Source of the DNA: Artemisia argyi
Lineage: Eukaryota > Streptophyta > Magnoliopsida > Asterales > Asteraceae
Direction of reading: 5' to 3'
Assembly: GCA_030686995.1 (NCBI GenBank)
Contig: CM060708.1
Location: forward strand, 257,332,544 to 257,396,543
Length of the DNA: 64,000 bases
Position numbers and translations under genes: made by a program
Part shown: positions 39,685-51,219 of the stretch, in pieces
How positions within the stretch are numbered: position 1 is the first letter of the stretch
Layout: every line of letters begins with the position of its first letter
The notes under the pieces: generated by a model
The model's input: only the letters and a program-made list of their open reading frames with translations
Database searches by the model: none
What the model was told of the DNA's origin: nothing

Positions 39685-39804
39685 CCCAATTAACACACAA
39701 TTTTTTTCGCACTTCCATAACTCAATCTCATCTACATATACTTCCATTTGCTAAAAAAAAAACTGTCGGGATTTAACAACAACGACGATAGTTTCTTAGA
39801 TCTC

Positions 39805-40943
39805 ATGGGTGGGTGAAATAACCCAAACGCGGGTTCATCTTCAAACCCGAACGCGAGTTCATCATCACCTAACATCCCTTTCCCTAACCCTCTCGGCTTG
39901 TCGAGCCAAGAACTTTACCTACAACACCAACGATTTCTATATTTGGAACAAAACCAACAAAACACACTAAACACCAATTTCCAAAATATACAATTCTCAC
40001 AATAATCACAAACCGAAACAAGTGAAGTTCCCGAAACACCTGTGTCTCCTCCAAAGCCATTCAAACGTGGTGGTAAACAAAATGCCAAAAAATCCAAAGA
40101 CCCCGAACCAATCGAACTAATCGAGGAAAATGAAGAAAATCCCAACGTGGTCAATACACGTTGGCAATCAAGTGAGAAAAATTACTTGCAAAGTGTTACA
40201 TGGCCGCTACTGAGGATTTGGCAACGAGTAATCAACAAAAAATTACTTACAAGTCAGGCGTTTACAAGCTCGCGATACGTTTTGGCAATGAGTAATCAAT
40301 GAGTTCAATAGACTCAATTTTCAAAAACGCAACAAGGATATGATACAAGGCAAGTGGAAAACGTTGAACAGTGATTGCATGAAGTTTAACGCGTTTTAAA
40401 AACGTTCAAAACATGCCAAAAAAAGTGGGAAAAGTGAGATTGATATCCTGAAACGGGCAAAACAAATGTATCATGACGAGCACAAAACTGCGCCATTTAA
40501 TAACGAGGAGGCGTGAGAGGTTTTGTGTTGTCATAAAAAATGGGACGCGCCTGATCCGCTTGATTTAACCGGCGATGTTCCAAGCCAAACAAGAGGCGTT
40601 ATTTGGTCATGATGAACAACCACTGCACGCCCAATGGGCAAAAAGCGTGCTTCGTAGAAAACCAAATCCGAGAGCACGACAAGTACTCGGGGGAGCGAGT
40701 ACCGGAGGAACGAGCTCATCAAGCCAATTCGGGGAGGCTATGACATCCGAGTATCGTATTAAACGGGAAACCGCCCAAGAGGCGTATCGGGCGGCTAAAG
40801 TAAAAGATGAAACGATAACAAGGTTGGAAGAAATAAAATTTTTAATGCTTGACACTGCCGGCAAGGATCCAAACAGTGTGGGTTGGATCATTGAAGAAAA
40901 AGACCGAATCATCAAAAAATATAACTTGCAACCTCGTCACTAG
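39805..40943 (+). pseudogene. Harbinger ORF1: Myb/SANT-like protein with NAM-associated C-terminal domain
   Basis: The frame starts ATGGGTGGG at 39805 and hits TGA at 39814 (expected TGG) and TAA at about 40003 (expected CAA), then continues through a low-complexity N-terminus, a basic KPFKRGGKQNAKK segment and RWQSSEKNYLQS, the start of a Myb/SANT trihelix. After frame breaks near 40200-40560 it resumes as SGKSEIDILKRAKQMYHDE and, at 40575-40943, the segment PLHAQWAKSVLRRKPNPRAR...KDETITRLEEIKFLML...VGWIIEEKDRIIKKY. This is the arrangement of plant proteins with a NAM-associated (pfam14303-like) C-terminus and of PIF/Harbinger ORF1. It would act as the DNA-binding partner of the transposase. 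Several stops and shifts make it non-functional. Confidence 0.65.
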
Positions 40944-41249
40944 ATTTAATTGTATTTCGTAATTTCTTTTATGTTGTAGTTTGCTTTGTGTTGTGTTTTT
41001 ATTATTTCGTATTTTTTTTTGTTGTACCTTTTTTTTCCGTATTGTAATATATTTAAGAATTAATGTTATGTTTTTTTAATAAATAAAGTATTAGTTTAAT
41101 TTAGAAGTTGAATTTGAAAATAGTTGAATTAAAATTGAGTTATGATAAGGGGTGTTTTTTTTAAGTTAAAAATGAAAAAGTTAAAACTGATGTGGCGCTT
41201 ACGTGACACTGGGTGAAACTTTAACCTAGGATGATGACACCTTGTGCTT

Positions 41250-41494
41250 TAAAGGAACGTACTATTTGTGGTTTGTAGGATCCGTGTATATATACATTTT
41301 TTTTTTTCTTTTTTTCTTTTTTTTTGAAAAATGATAAAAATAACTAATTTTATTAATATAATCCACCAAATACTTAATTTTAATCTAAAAGTCCTTATAA
41401 ACATGAAACCAGCAAGATTTTGAGTATATTTACATACCTTTAAAAAGATCATTCATCGTGTTAGTCAAACCTTGCTAGTTTTTAGAAAACTAGC

Positions 41495-41544
<50 letters not shown>

Positions 41545-41730
41545 ATGCAAATAGTAGCAAGAACTTGCTAGTTTTAATAAAAGCTTTTTGAATAAAATTT
41601 AAGTATTTAGTAAAATATGTTTGTAAAATTGGTTCGTTTTGTTACTTTCTCTTCTATTTTTTTGTTTGCATATAGATTCATGTCTCTTAATTTTAAATAA
41701 TTTCTGAACTCCATATACTTATCAAATTTT
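41250..41730. other. AT-rich spacer with a T tract
   Basis: Contains a run of about 38 T (41502-41540). No gene recognised. Confidence 0.5.
41502..41540. repeat. T tract
   Basis: Uninterrupted run of T. Confidence 0.9.
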
Positions 41731-42149
41731 AGGGTGTGTTTGGTACACCACTATCGGAATGCATCTATGACAATGATTATCATTGTAGTTGTTTGGTTAA
41801 AAATTTCACAATCAAACTATCATTCTATGAGAAAAGTTTATTTAGGGACTAGTTTTTTTGTACATACCAAGGGACAAATCCCCACCATCCATTTAGTTTG
41901 ATCTAATGGTGGGGATTAACCTAAGATTAAACATGGAAACCTAAGTCCATGTCTTTTTCTTTCCTTTTTCTTTGTCTTTTTTATTATTCACTTTATTTAT
42001 TTATTTTTTTTTCTTTTTTCTTTTTAGCTCTTTTTTCCAATTAACGTTACACTTTTTTTTTTTTTTTTTTTCAATTCACGTTTTTTTTTTCTTTTTTTTT
42101 AAATAAGTCAAGCTTTTCTTTTTTAAATAAATTCACGATTTTTTCTCTT

Positions 42150-43170
42150 TTTATTATGTTTTCGTCCGTTTTTGTCTGTTTTCACATGATTATATACGTT
42201 TTCAGACGTTTTTGTCCGTTCAGACGTTTTTTACCGTTTTATACGTTTTCGTCCGTTTTTTTACGTTTTCGTCTGTTTCAGACGTTTTTGTTCGTTATTA
42301 TACGTTTTCGTCCGTTTTTTTACGTTTTCGTCTGTTTTCAGACGTTTTTATCCGTTTTCGTCAGTTTTTATATGTTTGCAAACATTTTTGTCCATTTTCA
42401 TACGTTTTCATCAGTTTTTATACGTTTTTGTTCGTTTTCAGACGTTTTCGTCCGTTTTTATACGTTTTTGTCTGTTTTTATACGTTTATATACGTTTTCG
42501 TCCGTTTTCATACGTTTTCATCCGTTTTTACACGATTTCATCCGTTTTTATACGTTTTCGTCCGGTTTCATATGTTTACATATGTTTCCGTCTGATTTCA
42601 TACGTTTTCCTCTATTATTTTATGTTTTTAGACGTTTTCGTCCTTTTTCCTACACATTCGTCTGTTTTCTTACATTTTCGTTCATTTTCATAGGTTTTCG
42701 TCCGTTTTTCAATTTTTTTGGCCAATTTTAGATGTTTTCATACGTTTCTGAATATCACAAGTGATATTCGGTGATACTCATACGTTTTTGTCTGTTTTCA
42801 TCCATTTTTGTACATTTTTGTCTGTTTTCAAACGTTTTCGTCTATTTTCATACGTTTCGGCAGTATTTATACGTTTTCAGACGTTTTTATCTGCTTTCAA
42901 ACGTTTTCATCAATTTTTTACATTATCGTCTGTTTTCAGACGTTTTCGTCTGTTTTTATATGCTTTCATCCATTTTTATCTGTTTTCATACGTTTATAAA
43001 CATTTTCGTCCGTTTTTATGTATTTTTGTCTGTTGTCATACTTTTCAGCAGTTTTTATACCTTTTCGTCCGTTTTCATCAATTTTTCATACGTTTTTGTC
43101 CCTTTCCAGGCGTGTTTTTACGCTTTCATACGTATTCATTCGTTTTCATATGTTTTCGTCCATTTTCATA
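42150..43170. repeat. GTTTTCGTCCGTTTTTATAC-type tandem array (left arm)
   Basis: Dozens of degenerate ~10-20 bp units built on TACGTTTTCGTCCGTTTT. The inverse array lies at 44165-44720. Confidence 0.9.
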
Positions 43171-43174
43171 CGTT

Positions 43175-44165
43175 TCTGAATATCACAATTGATATTCTTA
43201 ATATCACAAGTGATTTTCTTTGATATTCAAAATATCACTTGTGATATTAATAATATCAATTGTGATATTCAGAAACGTATGAAAACGAAAGAAAACGTAT
43301 GAAAACGAACAAAAACAGAAGAAAACGTAAGAAAGTGAAAAAAAAAAAAACGTGAATTAAAAAAATGTGAAAATCACTTATAATATTCTGAATAACACTT
43401 GTAATTATCTGAATATCACTTTTAATATTCAGAATATCACTTGTGATTTTCATGTTACAAAACATTAGCTGAATATCACAAGTGATTTTCAACTAATGTT
43501 TTGTAACATGAAAATCACAAGTGATAATATGAATATCACAAGTGATATTCAGAAAATTACAAGTGATATTCATGTTACAAAACGTTAGTTGAAAATCACA
43601 TGTGATATTTAGAATATCACTTGTGATTTTCATGTTACAAAATATTAGTTGAAAATCACTTGTCATATTCGGAATATCACTTGTAATATTTAGAATATCA
43701 CTTGTGAATTTCATGTTACAGAACAATTGTTGAAAATCACTTGTGATATTCAGAGTGATATTCAAAATATCACTTTTGAAAAAACGTGAATTAAAAAAAG
43801 CGTGAAATCACTTGTAATATTCTGAATATCACTTGTGATTTATATTCAGAATATCACTTTTGATATTCAGAATATCACTTACGATATTCTGAATATCACT
43901 TGCGATTTTCATGTCACAGAACATTTGTTGAAAATCACTTGTGATATTCAGAATATCACTTGCGATATTCAGATATCACTTGCAATATTTTGAATATCAC
44001 TTGCGATATTCTGAATATCACTTGTGATTTTCATGTTACAAAATTTTAAAAATCACTTGTGATATTCAGAATATCGCGAGTGATATTCAATATCACTCAC
44101 GATATTCTGAATATCACAAGTGATATTCTGATAATCACAGTATATCACTTGTGATATTCAGAAAG
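43175..44165. repeat. central array of ATCACTTGTGATATTC palindromes
   Basis: About twenty to thirty copies of AATATCACTTGTGATATT and variants. Each unit is itself close to palindromic, so the array reads nearly the same on both strands. Confidence 0.9.
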
Positions 44166-44720
44166 GTATGAAAACGTTTGAAAACATTTAAAAACGAACT
44201 AAAATGAATGAAAACGGACGAAAACGTATAAAAACGGACGAAAATGAATGAAAACAGATTGAAACCGTATGAAAACGTATAAAAATGGACGAAAACGTAT
44301 AAAAATGGACGAAAACATATGAAAACGGACGAAAACGTATGAAAAGAGACAAAAACGTAAGAAAACGGACGAATAGATATGAAAACGGACGAAAACGTAT
44401 GAAAACGGGCGAAAACGTATGAAAAAAATTCAAAAACAGATGAAAACGTAAGAAAATGGACGAATATATATATGAAACGGACGAAAACGTATGAAAACGG
44501 GCGAAAACGTAAGAAAACAGACGAAAACGTATAAAAACGGACGAAAACGTATTAAAATGGACGAAACATATGAAAACGGGTGAAAACGTAAGAAAATAGA
44601 CGAAAACGTATGAAAACGAGCGAAAACGTAAGAAAACAGACGAAAATGTATGAAAACGAACGAAAACGTAAGAAAACTGACGAAAACGTAAAAAACCGGC
44701 GAATATGTATGAAAAACGAA
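44165..44720. repeat. GTATAAAAACGGACGAAAAC-type tandem array (right arm)
   Basis: Inverse of the array at 42150-43170 and shorter than it. Confidence 0.9.
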
Positions 44721-44738
44721 AAAAAACGTAAAAAAAAC

Positions 44739-44776
<38 letters not shown>

Positions 44777-45360
44777 ATTATAGAAAAAACGTGAAGTTAG
44801 AAAAAAAAAAGAAAGAAAAGAAAAAAGGAAAAAAAAATGAATAAATAAAATAGACAAAAAGGATAAGAAAAAAAACATGGACTTAGGTTGTCTTATTAAA
44901 TCTTAGGTTAATCCTCACCATTAGATCAAACTAGATGGATGGTGAGGATTTATCCCTTAGTTTGTAATAAAAACTTAGTATGTAAAATAACTCACCTCAT
45001 CATTCTATATGCATAGAACCATTCCACAGATATTAGATACCTTTCATTCTTATTCTACTAGATTAGTGGGCCCTGCTGTGTCATTTATTTTCCCACAAAT
45101 TTCGTACTATAACATTAATATAAGATTCCAGTTAAGATTTAAAAGTAATGGGCCCCAGTGACTCTTTCAACCACAAGTTTCATTTTTATATAAAAATTTA
45201 AAGTATATTTTATTACTTCATTTAATAGGACCCACTCTCATATCTATATCCTAAATTTCTTACCAAACATAAATAATGGAAATGATATCCTCAATATATT
45301 ATACTCCTCCAATCAAAATCATACCAATAGTGATTCCAGATAACATACCAAACGCTCCCT

Positions 45361-45812
45361 TATAGTTGTCCTACGGGTTATCTTCATGGACCACTTCACC
45401 CGCAAAGCGTCCACATCATCCATTAATCCTTATTAATTGAGCTCAGTAGTTTTTTTGGAAGAAGCAAAGACTTTATTAAGCTACAAAGGCAAACAAAAAC
45501 AACTACAAATAATTGAACTCAGTAGTATGTTAACATGGATCTACGGCGCGTACGGTAAAAAAAAAAGTTACTCTATGTTTGAAGAATGACACATCATCCA
45601 TTAATCCTTATTAATTGAGCTCAGTAGTGTACTACTCGTAACATGTATCTACATAGTGTAAAAAAAAGTTACTCATGTCTCAAGAACGAGCAGTGATATA
45701 TACACACATATGAATTTGATTATTTAAAGAATTAATAGACAAATATTGGTTATTTATTGTTTTTTTAATCAAACTAAAAAAATTGACTTTCATCATTTTT
45801 TCAAAAATTAAA
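45361..45812. other. intergenic spacer with a short duplicated segment
   Basis: CATCATCCATTAATCCTTATTAATTGAGCTCAGTAGT occurs twice (about 45414 and 45592), a direct repeat with period 178 bp. No gene recognised. Confidence 0.5.
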
Positions 45813-45959
45813 GAAAAAAGTACAAAATACATCCTTGTGGTATGGCAAATAACCGATTTACATCATTTTTTTTTTTTTTTTTTTTTTGCTCAAAATTCAT
45901 CCTTCCATTAGTAACTTTGGAACAAATACATCCCCTAGTTAGTAATATCAGTTACTATG

Positions 45960-46135
45960 GACTAACGATGCAAATGATTTTCCGTTATCTCCTAACAAAA
46001 GTTAAAATAGTTGCATCGTTAGTCCTCATTGAGTTAAAATATTTGCATCGTTAGTCCTCTTTGACTATAGAGTTAAAATATCTGTATCGTTAGTCCTCAT
46101 TGAGTTAAAATATTTGCATCGTTAGTCCTCATTGA
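45960..46135. repeat. subterminal tandem repeat, ~32 bp unit (left)
   Basis: About five copies of GTTAAAATATTTGCATCG followed by TTAGTCCTCATTGA, inverted at 46912-47155. The same unit occurs twice near each end of fold-back element 1 (18733-18790 and 20366-20430). Confidence 0.88.
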
Positions 46136-46911
46136 CTATTCTTACGTTTTTATCCTTTTTCGTTCGTTTTTCTTATGTTTCGTCATTTTTTATCCGTTTT
46201 TCTCATGTTTTTATCAGTTTTAATCTATTTTTCTCATGTTTTAATCGTTTCTTCCGTTTTTCTCACGTTTTTATCCGTGCTCATACACTTTTATTCGTTT
46301 TCGTCTATTTTTCTACGTTTTCATCCGTTTTTCTTATATTTTATCTGGTTTCATCAATTTTTTTATATATAATATGTATGAAAACGGATAAAAATATATG
46401 AAAATTGATAAAAACGTATGAAAACTTGACATTTGATAAAAATGTTTCTTAATCTATTTTAAATCACGATTTTGACCCCTTTCTGGTCCGAATCATCAAA
46501 AGTGTAAAACACGAAAGTTGTCCGGAATAATGTTTTACATCAAGACACGCGGTATTTTAACCTGAAATAGTGGCTTTTTACTACCAAAACTTAAGTGGTT
46601 CTCGACCAAATTCATAACCGCTTAAGTTTTTGGTAATAAACAGCCACTATTTCAGGATAAAATCTCATGTGACTTGATGTAAAACATTATTCCGGACAAC
46701 TTTAGTGTTTTACACTTTTGATGTTTCGAACCAAAAAGGGGTTAAAATCGATTCAGAAACATTTTTATCAAATGTCAAGTTTTCATACGTTTTTATCAAT
46801 TTTCATATATTTTTATCCGTTTTCATACATATTATATATAAAAAAATGGATGAAACCAGATAAAATATAAGAAAAACTGACGAAAAAGGATAAAAACGTA
46901 AGAATAGTCAA

Positions 46912-47155
46912 TGAGGACTAACGATGCAAATATTTTAACTCAATGAGGACTAACGATGCAAATATTTTAACTCTATAGTAATGAGGACTAACGATGCAAA
47001 TATTTTAACTTAATGAGGACTAACGATGCAAATATTTTAACTCTATAGTCAAAGAGGACTAACGATGCAAATATTTTAACTCAATGAGGACTAACGATGC
47101 AACTATTTTAACTCTTGTTATGAGATAACGGAAAATCATTTGCATCGTTAGTCCA
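46912..47155. repeat. subterminal tandem repeat, ~32 bp unit (right)
   Basis: Inverse of the left array, with about seven copies, so the two arms have changed copy number independently. Confidence 0.88.
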
Positions 47156-47292
47156 TAGTAACTGATATTACTAACTAGGGGATGTATTTGTTCCAAAGTT
47201 ACTAACGGAGGGATGAATTTTGAGCCAAAAAAAGAAAAATGATATAAATCGGTCATTTGGCATACCACAGGGATGTATTTTGGACTTTTCTC

Positions 47293-49858
47293 AAAATTAA
47301 ATATCTTAGAAAAAGTTAATCGTTACGTGAAACGAATCACACAATCGCTATTAGAATTAAATCATCTTTCTATAAAGTCATTTCTATATTCTTTTGAAAA
47401 ACTTGTTCTGTGATTTTTTTTTTTTTTGATTTTTTTTTTTGTTTTTTTTTTGTGTGAGTGTTCAAATTTACGCTCTGAAAAATCACGTGTGGTTTGTAAA
47501 TCAGAGTTGATTTGTTATTTTATAAATCATATATGATTTGTGGCGAGATTCACTAAAGCATTATAGATACGGGTGAACAAAACCGAAAATCGATCCGATC
47601 CGGAAAACGCCAAAAATCAGTTTCCCTAAAAACCGGTTTTCCTTGAACCGAACCATCGGTTTTAGATCTGTGTTTTTTTAGTGATCCGTTTGAAAGCCGG
47701 TTTAAACCGGTTTTGAAAGTTGGGGAAGACAGCAGCAGCTCACAATGGTAATATGACTGTTAGGAGCTTTTTTGGCTTTTTTTTGTCCTTTGTGACGAGA
47801 ATAACACTCCCATTACACTAGTATACAAGTGGTTTGGGTGTTAAGGGTAAATTACACTTTCAAAAACACAAAACACTCTCTCAAGTTCAAATCGAATGTT
47901 ATGATAGTGATAAAAACATTTCTTGATCGTATGCTTATTAATGAGACCCAATGATATGCTCCAATGTCTACCGGGTTAGAATGATCAACAACCTGAGAAA
48001 TACATGCTAAAATATCAACAATAGTGTTGGTGAGTTCATAGGTTTAAGTAAATGAAAATGTCAAGTGCGGACCACAATATTCAACGTATGACCATTATAA
48101 CAAATATAATGTCATATGAAAAAGTAATACTGTTGCCCTAATCTCATGATCATGAAGCCTTAATGTATGCATAAATGCACATGTAAATGAATGCCCTGGT
48201 AAGTGTCTAGCCAAAGACCTAGTATGCCTTCAAATGATATGTGTCCGTTTACCCAGTTGGTGCGACCAACCCAGACTGGTGTGTCAACCCAATAGATCTA
48301 TTCACAACAAACGCGCTCACAAGCAATTAACGATTCATGATATGTGGGGACTTAGCGGCTAATGTGGTACCTTAGGTAATAAATAAATGTTTTATGCTCT
48401 TGTATCCGTATGTAAAAAGCAAGCATTTTATTCTCAACCCGAGTATTTCAAAATAATATAAACATGTAAAAAGCGGGGCTATGAAACTCACCTCAAGTGA
48501 AGCAGTACAATCGGGAAAATAATCACAATTATCGAGAGTGCAAAGTCCTAAACTCGACCTAATTAAATAATAAGGAGCTTTAGGTCGTGTACATGTTATG
48601 TATGATATGCATATGAGTTTTATAAACTTTCATCACAAATACATGTTTGCATTTAAGTTATATAAGATAAATAAGGTTTTATGTCGAAGTTTAATACTTA
48701 GTATTATTTTTTAAAACTTTCAAAAGTGAGTTTTTGACCAATTTTATTGATATGCAACTCCTTCGTTTTTCAACATTTTAAACCAATTCTAATTCGTGTG
48801 TAAAGTAGACTACGCATACTTCAAATGTTCTTCTCTGACCCGACACCCCAAACAGATTCTATCATGTTTATAAATAGCCATGAAATAGTGAGGTCAGGCT
48901 GTTATCGACAAAAAACGGATAGTTTTTAGTCAACTTTGCAATGCTGTAACTTTTTCGGTATTACTCCATTTGACTCGATTCTAGACTATTTGAAAACTAG
49001 GCTGTGAGCACTACAAAACATCCTTGAACATGACCAATTAGACAAATACAGCTCGACACTGAATATTTTTACCCAGTTCCCACACATTTTTATAATTTCG
49101 TCGAAACTTCAAATAGTCGTAACTTATTCGGTATATGTCCGTTTTTAGCGATTCAAGTGGCCGCGTTTAGATTATTGAGTACATTTTCTATTTTTCTAAC
49201 CCATTGTTGAAAAACTTTTACCCATTTTTCCAGAATTCTATTTTTTTAACAGCTCACATATAAATTATATAAATCTATACATATAAACTTATTTTTCACT
49301 TTTTTAGCTATCCACTTACACCAATACTTTCAATAATCATATCCCTTGAACAAAACTACCAAGAACTATCTTATACACTTGTAGTGACATGTTTCTAACA
49401 CTAGCTCTTATATGAACTCAAGAACGCGAAAAATAACCATTTTACGAGTATATAATCACATTTTAGCATATTATACCATATACTAATAGGTAAAAATGAT
49501 GTGACATAAATTGTGTTGCAAATATTTTTTTGTTACCCTTTAAACTTGCTTCCTATTGGGTGCACCCAATCATTAACGTCTTTATTGTGGAACTTTATTT
49601 ACCTAACAATGGTTGGTCGTGGGTTTGGCAACAGCCCATTGGCCGGCAAACATTTGGAGTTAAACTGTTCATGGGTTATCTCGCTAATCGGTTTGCTAAT
49701 GCACCAAACATGCTAACTCTTTCAAAGGCAACAGGTGCAACAACCTAATAAGTTGTACAACCCATAATCATGTGGCGCTAACAGTATTTTGGGGTCCAGA
49801 AAGTCTTAACATATCTCTTCTCTCTCTCATCTCATTCCAGATTCATCCATGGTTATAT

Positions 49859-49903
<45 letters not shown>

Positions 49904-51219
49904 CAATTAAAAAAAAAGACACACATACACACACACACAAATCATTAAAAATGGCCGCATCTATGGAGAATCAATGAGTTCAGTCTTAAGAAAATTATTT
50001 GAAAATAGGGCTGCAAAATTCATGTAAGTATTAACCCTAATTTTTAAATTTAGTTTTTTTGTTAATTTAATAAACTTTCTTTTTCTAAATTGCTATCAGT
50101 GAAGCTGATTAATGTTTTAATTTGCATATGAGGTGTTTGATAAAATTGAAATTTTAATTTTGTTGGTTCAAAGAAGAAGGTTGTTATTGTGTTCTTGGGA
50201 GTGCTTTTGACTACTAAGCATATTTGTTACAAGTCTTTGGGTCATACCTCGTAAATCTGGTATGTTGTTTATTTATTTTCAATCATTCTATGTCAACTTT
50301 GAATTAAGTTGTTTTATTTATATGTTTTTTTTGTGTGTTGATTATTTTTTTTATTATTTTTTTTTAATAAAGGTTCAGGATTAATATTTTTTGAGTTTAG
50401 AGTGAATTTGGATAATGTTTTTGTCACTAAGATGTTTATATTGTACATATGATTTTTTTTTTTTAATTTAGAAATTAGTGATATGGTATTAAGGGGGCGA
50501 CTATGTTAGCTTAGATGTTGAGTTTATGAGCTTAAGTGGATGTTGAAAAACTAATAAGCTAAAAATAGGGCATAATCAAACTGTTTTCAAAAACCATCGA
50601 TTTGGGAGTCCGCTACCAGTAGCATCTGAAAATAGAGATGATGGATATGAAAATTTTATGACGTCACTGAGCGGTACCTATCTATAGAACAAAGATCAAA
50701 GGGTCTTCATAAGTATTTGTACGATTTTTTTATATTTATTGTTCGACTTTATGCATTGTACTGTTTACGTATATGGATTTGGGTTGTCAAATTTCAGGAT
50801 ATAGGTGAAAGAAGAAAAGTCGGGTCATAAAGAAGCGAAATAATATTCAAGGTTACCACAGGTTGAAATCTTTGACTTATGAATTTGTAAGCTTTTTTAG
50901 TGTAGTCGATTCAGTTACTCCCACATGCTGATTTGGGTCATGGAAAAACAACACAAATCATGATTTACCAGTAGCAGGATCACGCATGAATGAGTGGTCT
51001 AATGGAAGAATGGATTAGAGGTCCTTTCAACCAAATGAGAATATATTCTTAATGGTGGTGACCATGACCTCGAGTTTAGGGTTTAAATTGAGGTTAGTGT
51101 TCAAATTTAATTCTACGGTTAGTCATTAAGTTATCATTCTTTTAGTATTACTATTTTATTACCATCTCTGTGTCTTTGGTGGCTTATTATAACTGCTACA
51201 ACCACTTAACAACAAAAAG
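47293..51219. other. long AT-rich region without a recognisable gene
   Basis: Contains a palindromic ACCGGTTTT-rich patch (about 47575-47720), an A tract followed by a CA microsatellite (49861-49940), and stretches around 48470-49250 whose word use (short-sentence repeats such as CTTCAAATAGTCGTAACTT) resembles retrotransposon LTR debris. The overlapping plus-strand ORFs at 49513-49748 are 67 and 72 codons with no recognisable domain. Nothing could be assigned. Confidence 0.35.
49861..49900. repeat. A tract
   Basis: Run of about 40 A, followed by an (AC)n stretch at 49921-49940. Confidence 0.9.

Larger units (their letters stand above)
39375..41249 (+). mobile_element. PIF/Harbinger-type element carrying only ORF1
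   Basis: Termini GAGCACACAGTGTG and (inverse of the right end) AAGCACAAGGTGTC are imperfect inverted repeats, flanked by TAA on both sides (39372-39374 and 41250-41252), the usual Harbinger 3-bp duplication. The 1875-bp interior contains a TATA box, a Myb/SANT-type ORF1 relic and no DDE transposase. An 18-bp C run lies at 39442-39459. Confidence 0.65.
41829..44998. mobile_element. fold-back element 2 with 10-bp target duplication (Mutator-like)
   Basis: A 3170-bp inverted repeat flanked by a perfect 10-bp duplication ATCATTCTAT (41819-41828 and 44999-45008). The outer arms (GAGAAAAGTTTATTTAG... on the left, GAGGTGAGTTATTTTA... on the inverse right) contain a conserved CATCCAT-TAGTTTGATCTAATGG palindromic stretch. 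Inside are a T-rich zone, arrays of a GTTTTCGTCCGTTTTTATAC-like unit (42150-43170), a centre of GAATATCACTTGTGATATTC-like palindromes (about 43175-44165) and the inverted array (44165-44720), then an A tract (44740-44772). No transposase. All long reading frames here (Phe/Arg/Ser-rich) come from the 20-bp array. Confidence 0.82.
41731..45360. mobile_element. hAT-like element interrupted by fold-back element 2
   Basis: The left end AGGGTGTGTTTGGTAC and the inverse of the right end, AGGGAGCGTTTGGTAT, match at 13 of 16 positions in the hAT MITE style. Removing the nested fold-back element and one of its duplications leaves about 450 bp without coding capacity. No 8-bp duplication was found. Confidence 0.5.
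45813..47292. mobile_element. fold-back element 3 with 9-bp target duplication (Mutator-like)
   Basis: A 1480-bp near-palindrome flanked by the 9-bp duplication AAAATTAAA (45804-45812 and 47293-47301). Tips read GAAAAAAGTACAAAATACATCC on the left (22 positions, one indel) and GAGAAAAGTCCAAAATACAT on the inverse right. Subterminal tandem copies of a ~32-bp unit built on TTGCATCGTTAGTCCTCA lie at 45960-46135 and, inverted, at 46912-47155. An inner GTTTTTATCCGTTTTTC array follows, with the palindrome centre near 46604. No coding capacity; the 70-codon frames at 45842 and 47059 are the same TIR read on both strands. Confidence 0.85.

Noticed and set aside
42156..44878. Several 100-190 codon frames rich in Phe, Arg and Ser on both strands
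   Set aside because: They are translations of a ~20-bp tandem array in fold-back element 2; all frames stay open because the unit lacks stops.
45842..47268. Two nearly identical ~70-codon frames at opposite ends
   Set aside because: They are the two inverted arms of fold-back element 3, not a gene family.
49513..49748. Overlapping 67- and 72-codon frames on the plus strand
   Set aside because: Two different frames of the same segment, neither with a domain, start context or promoter.
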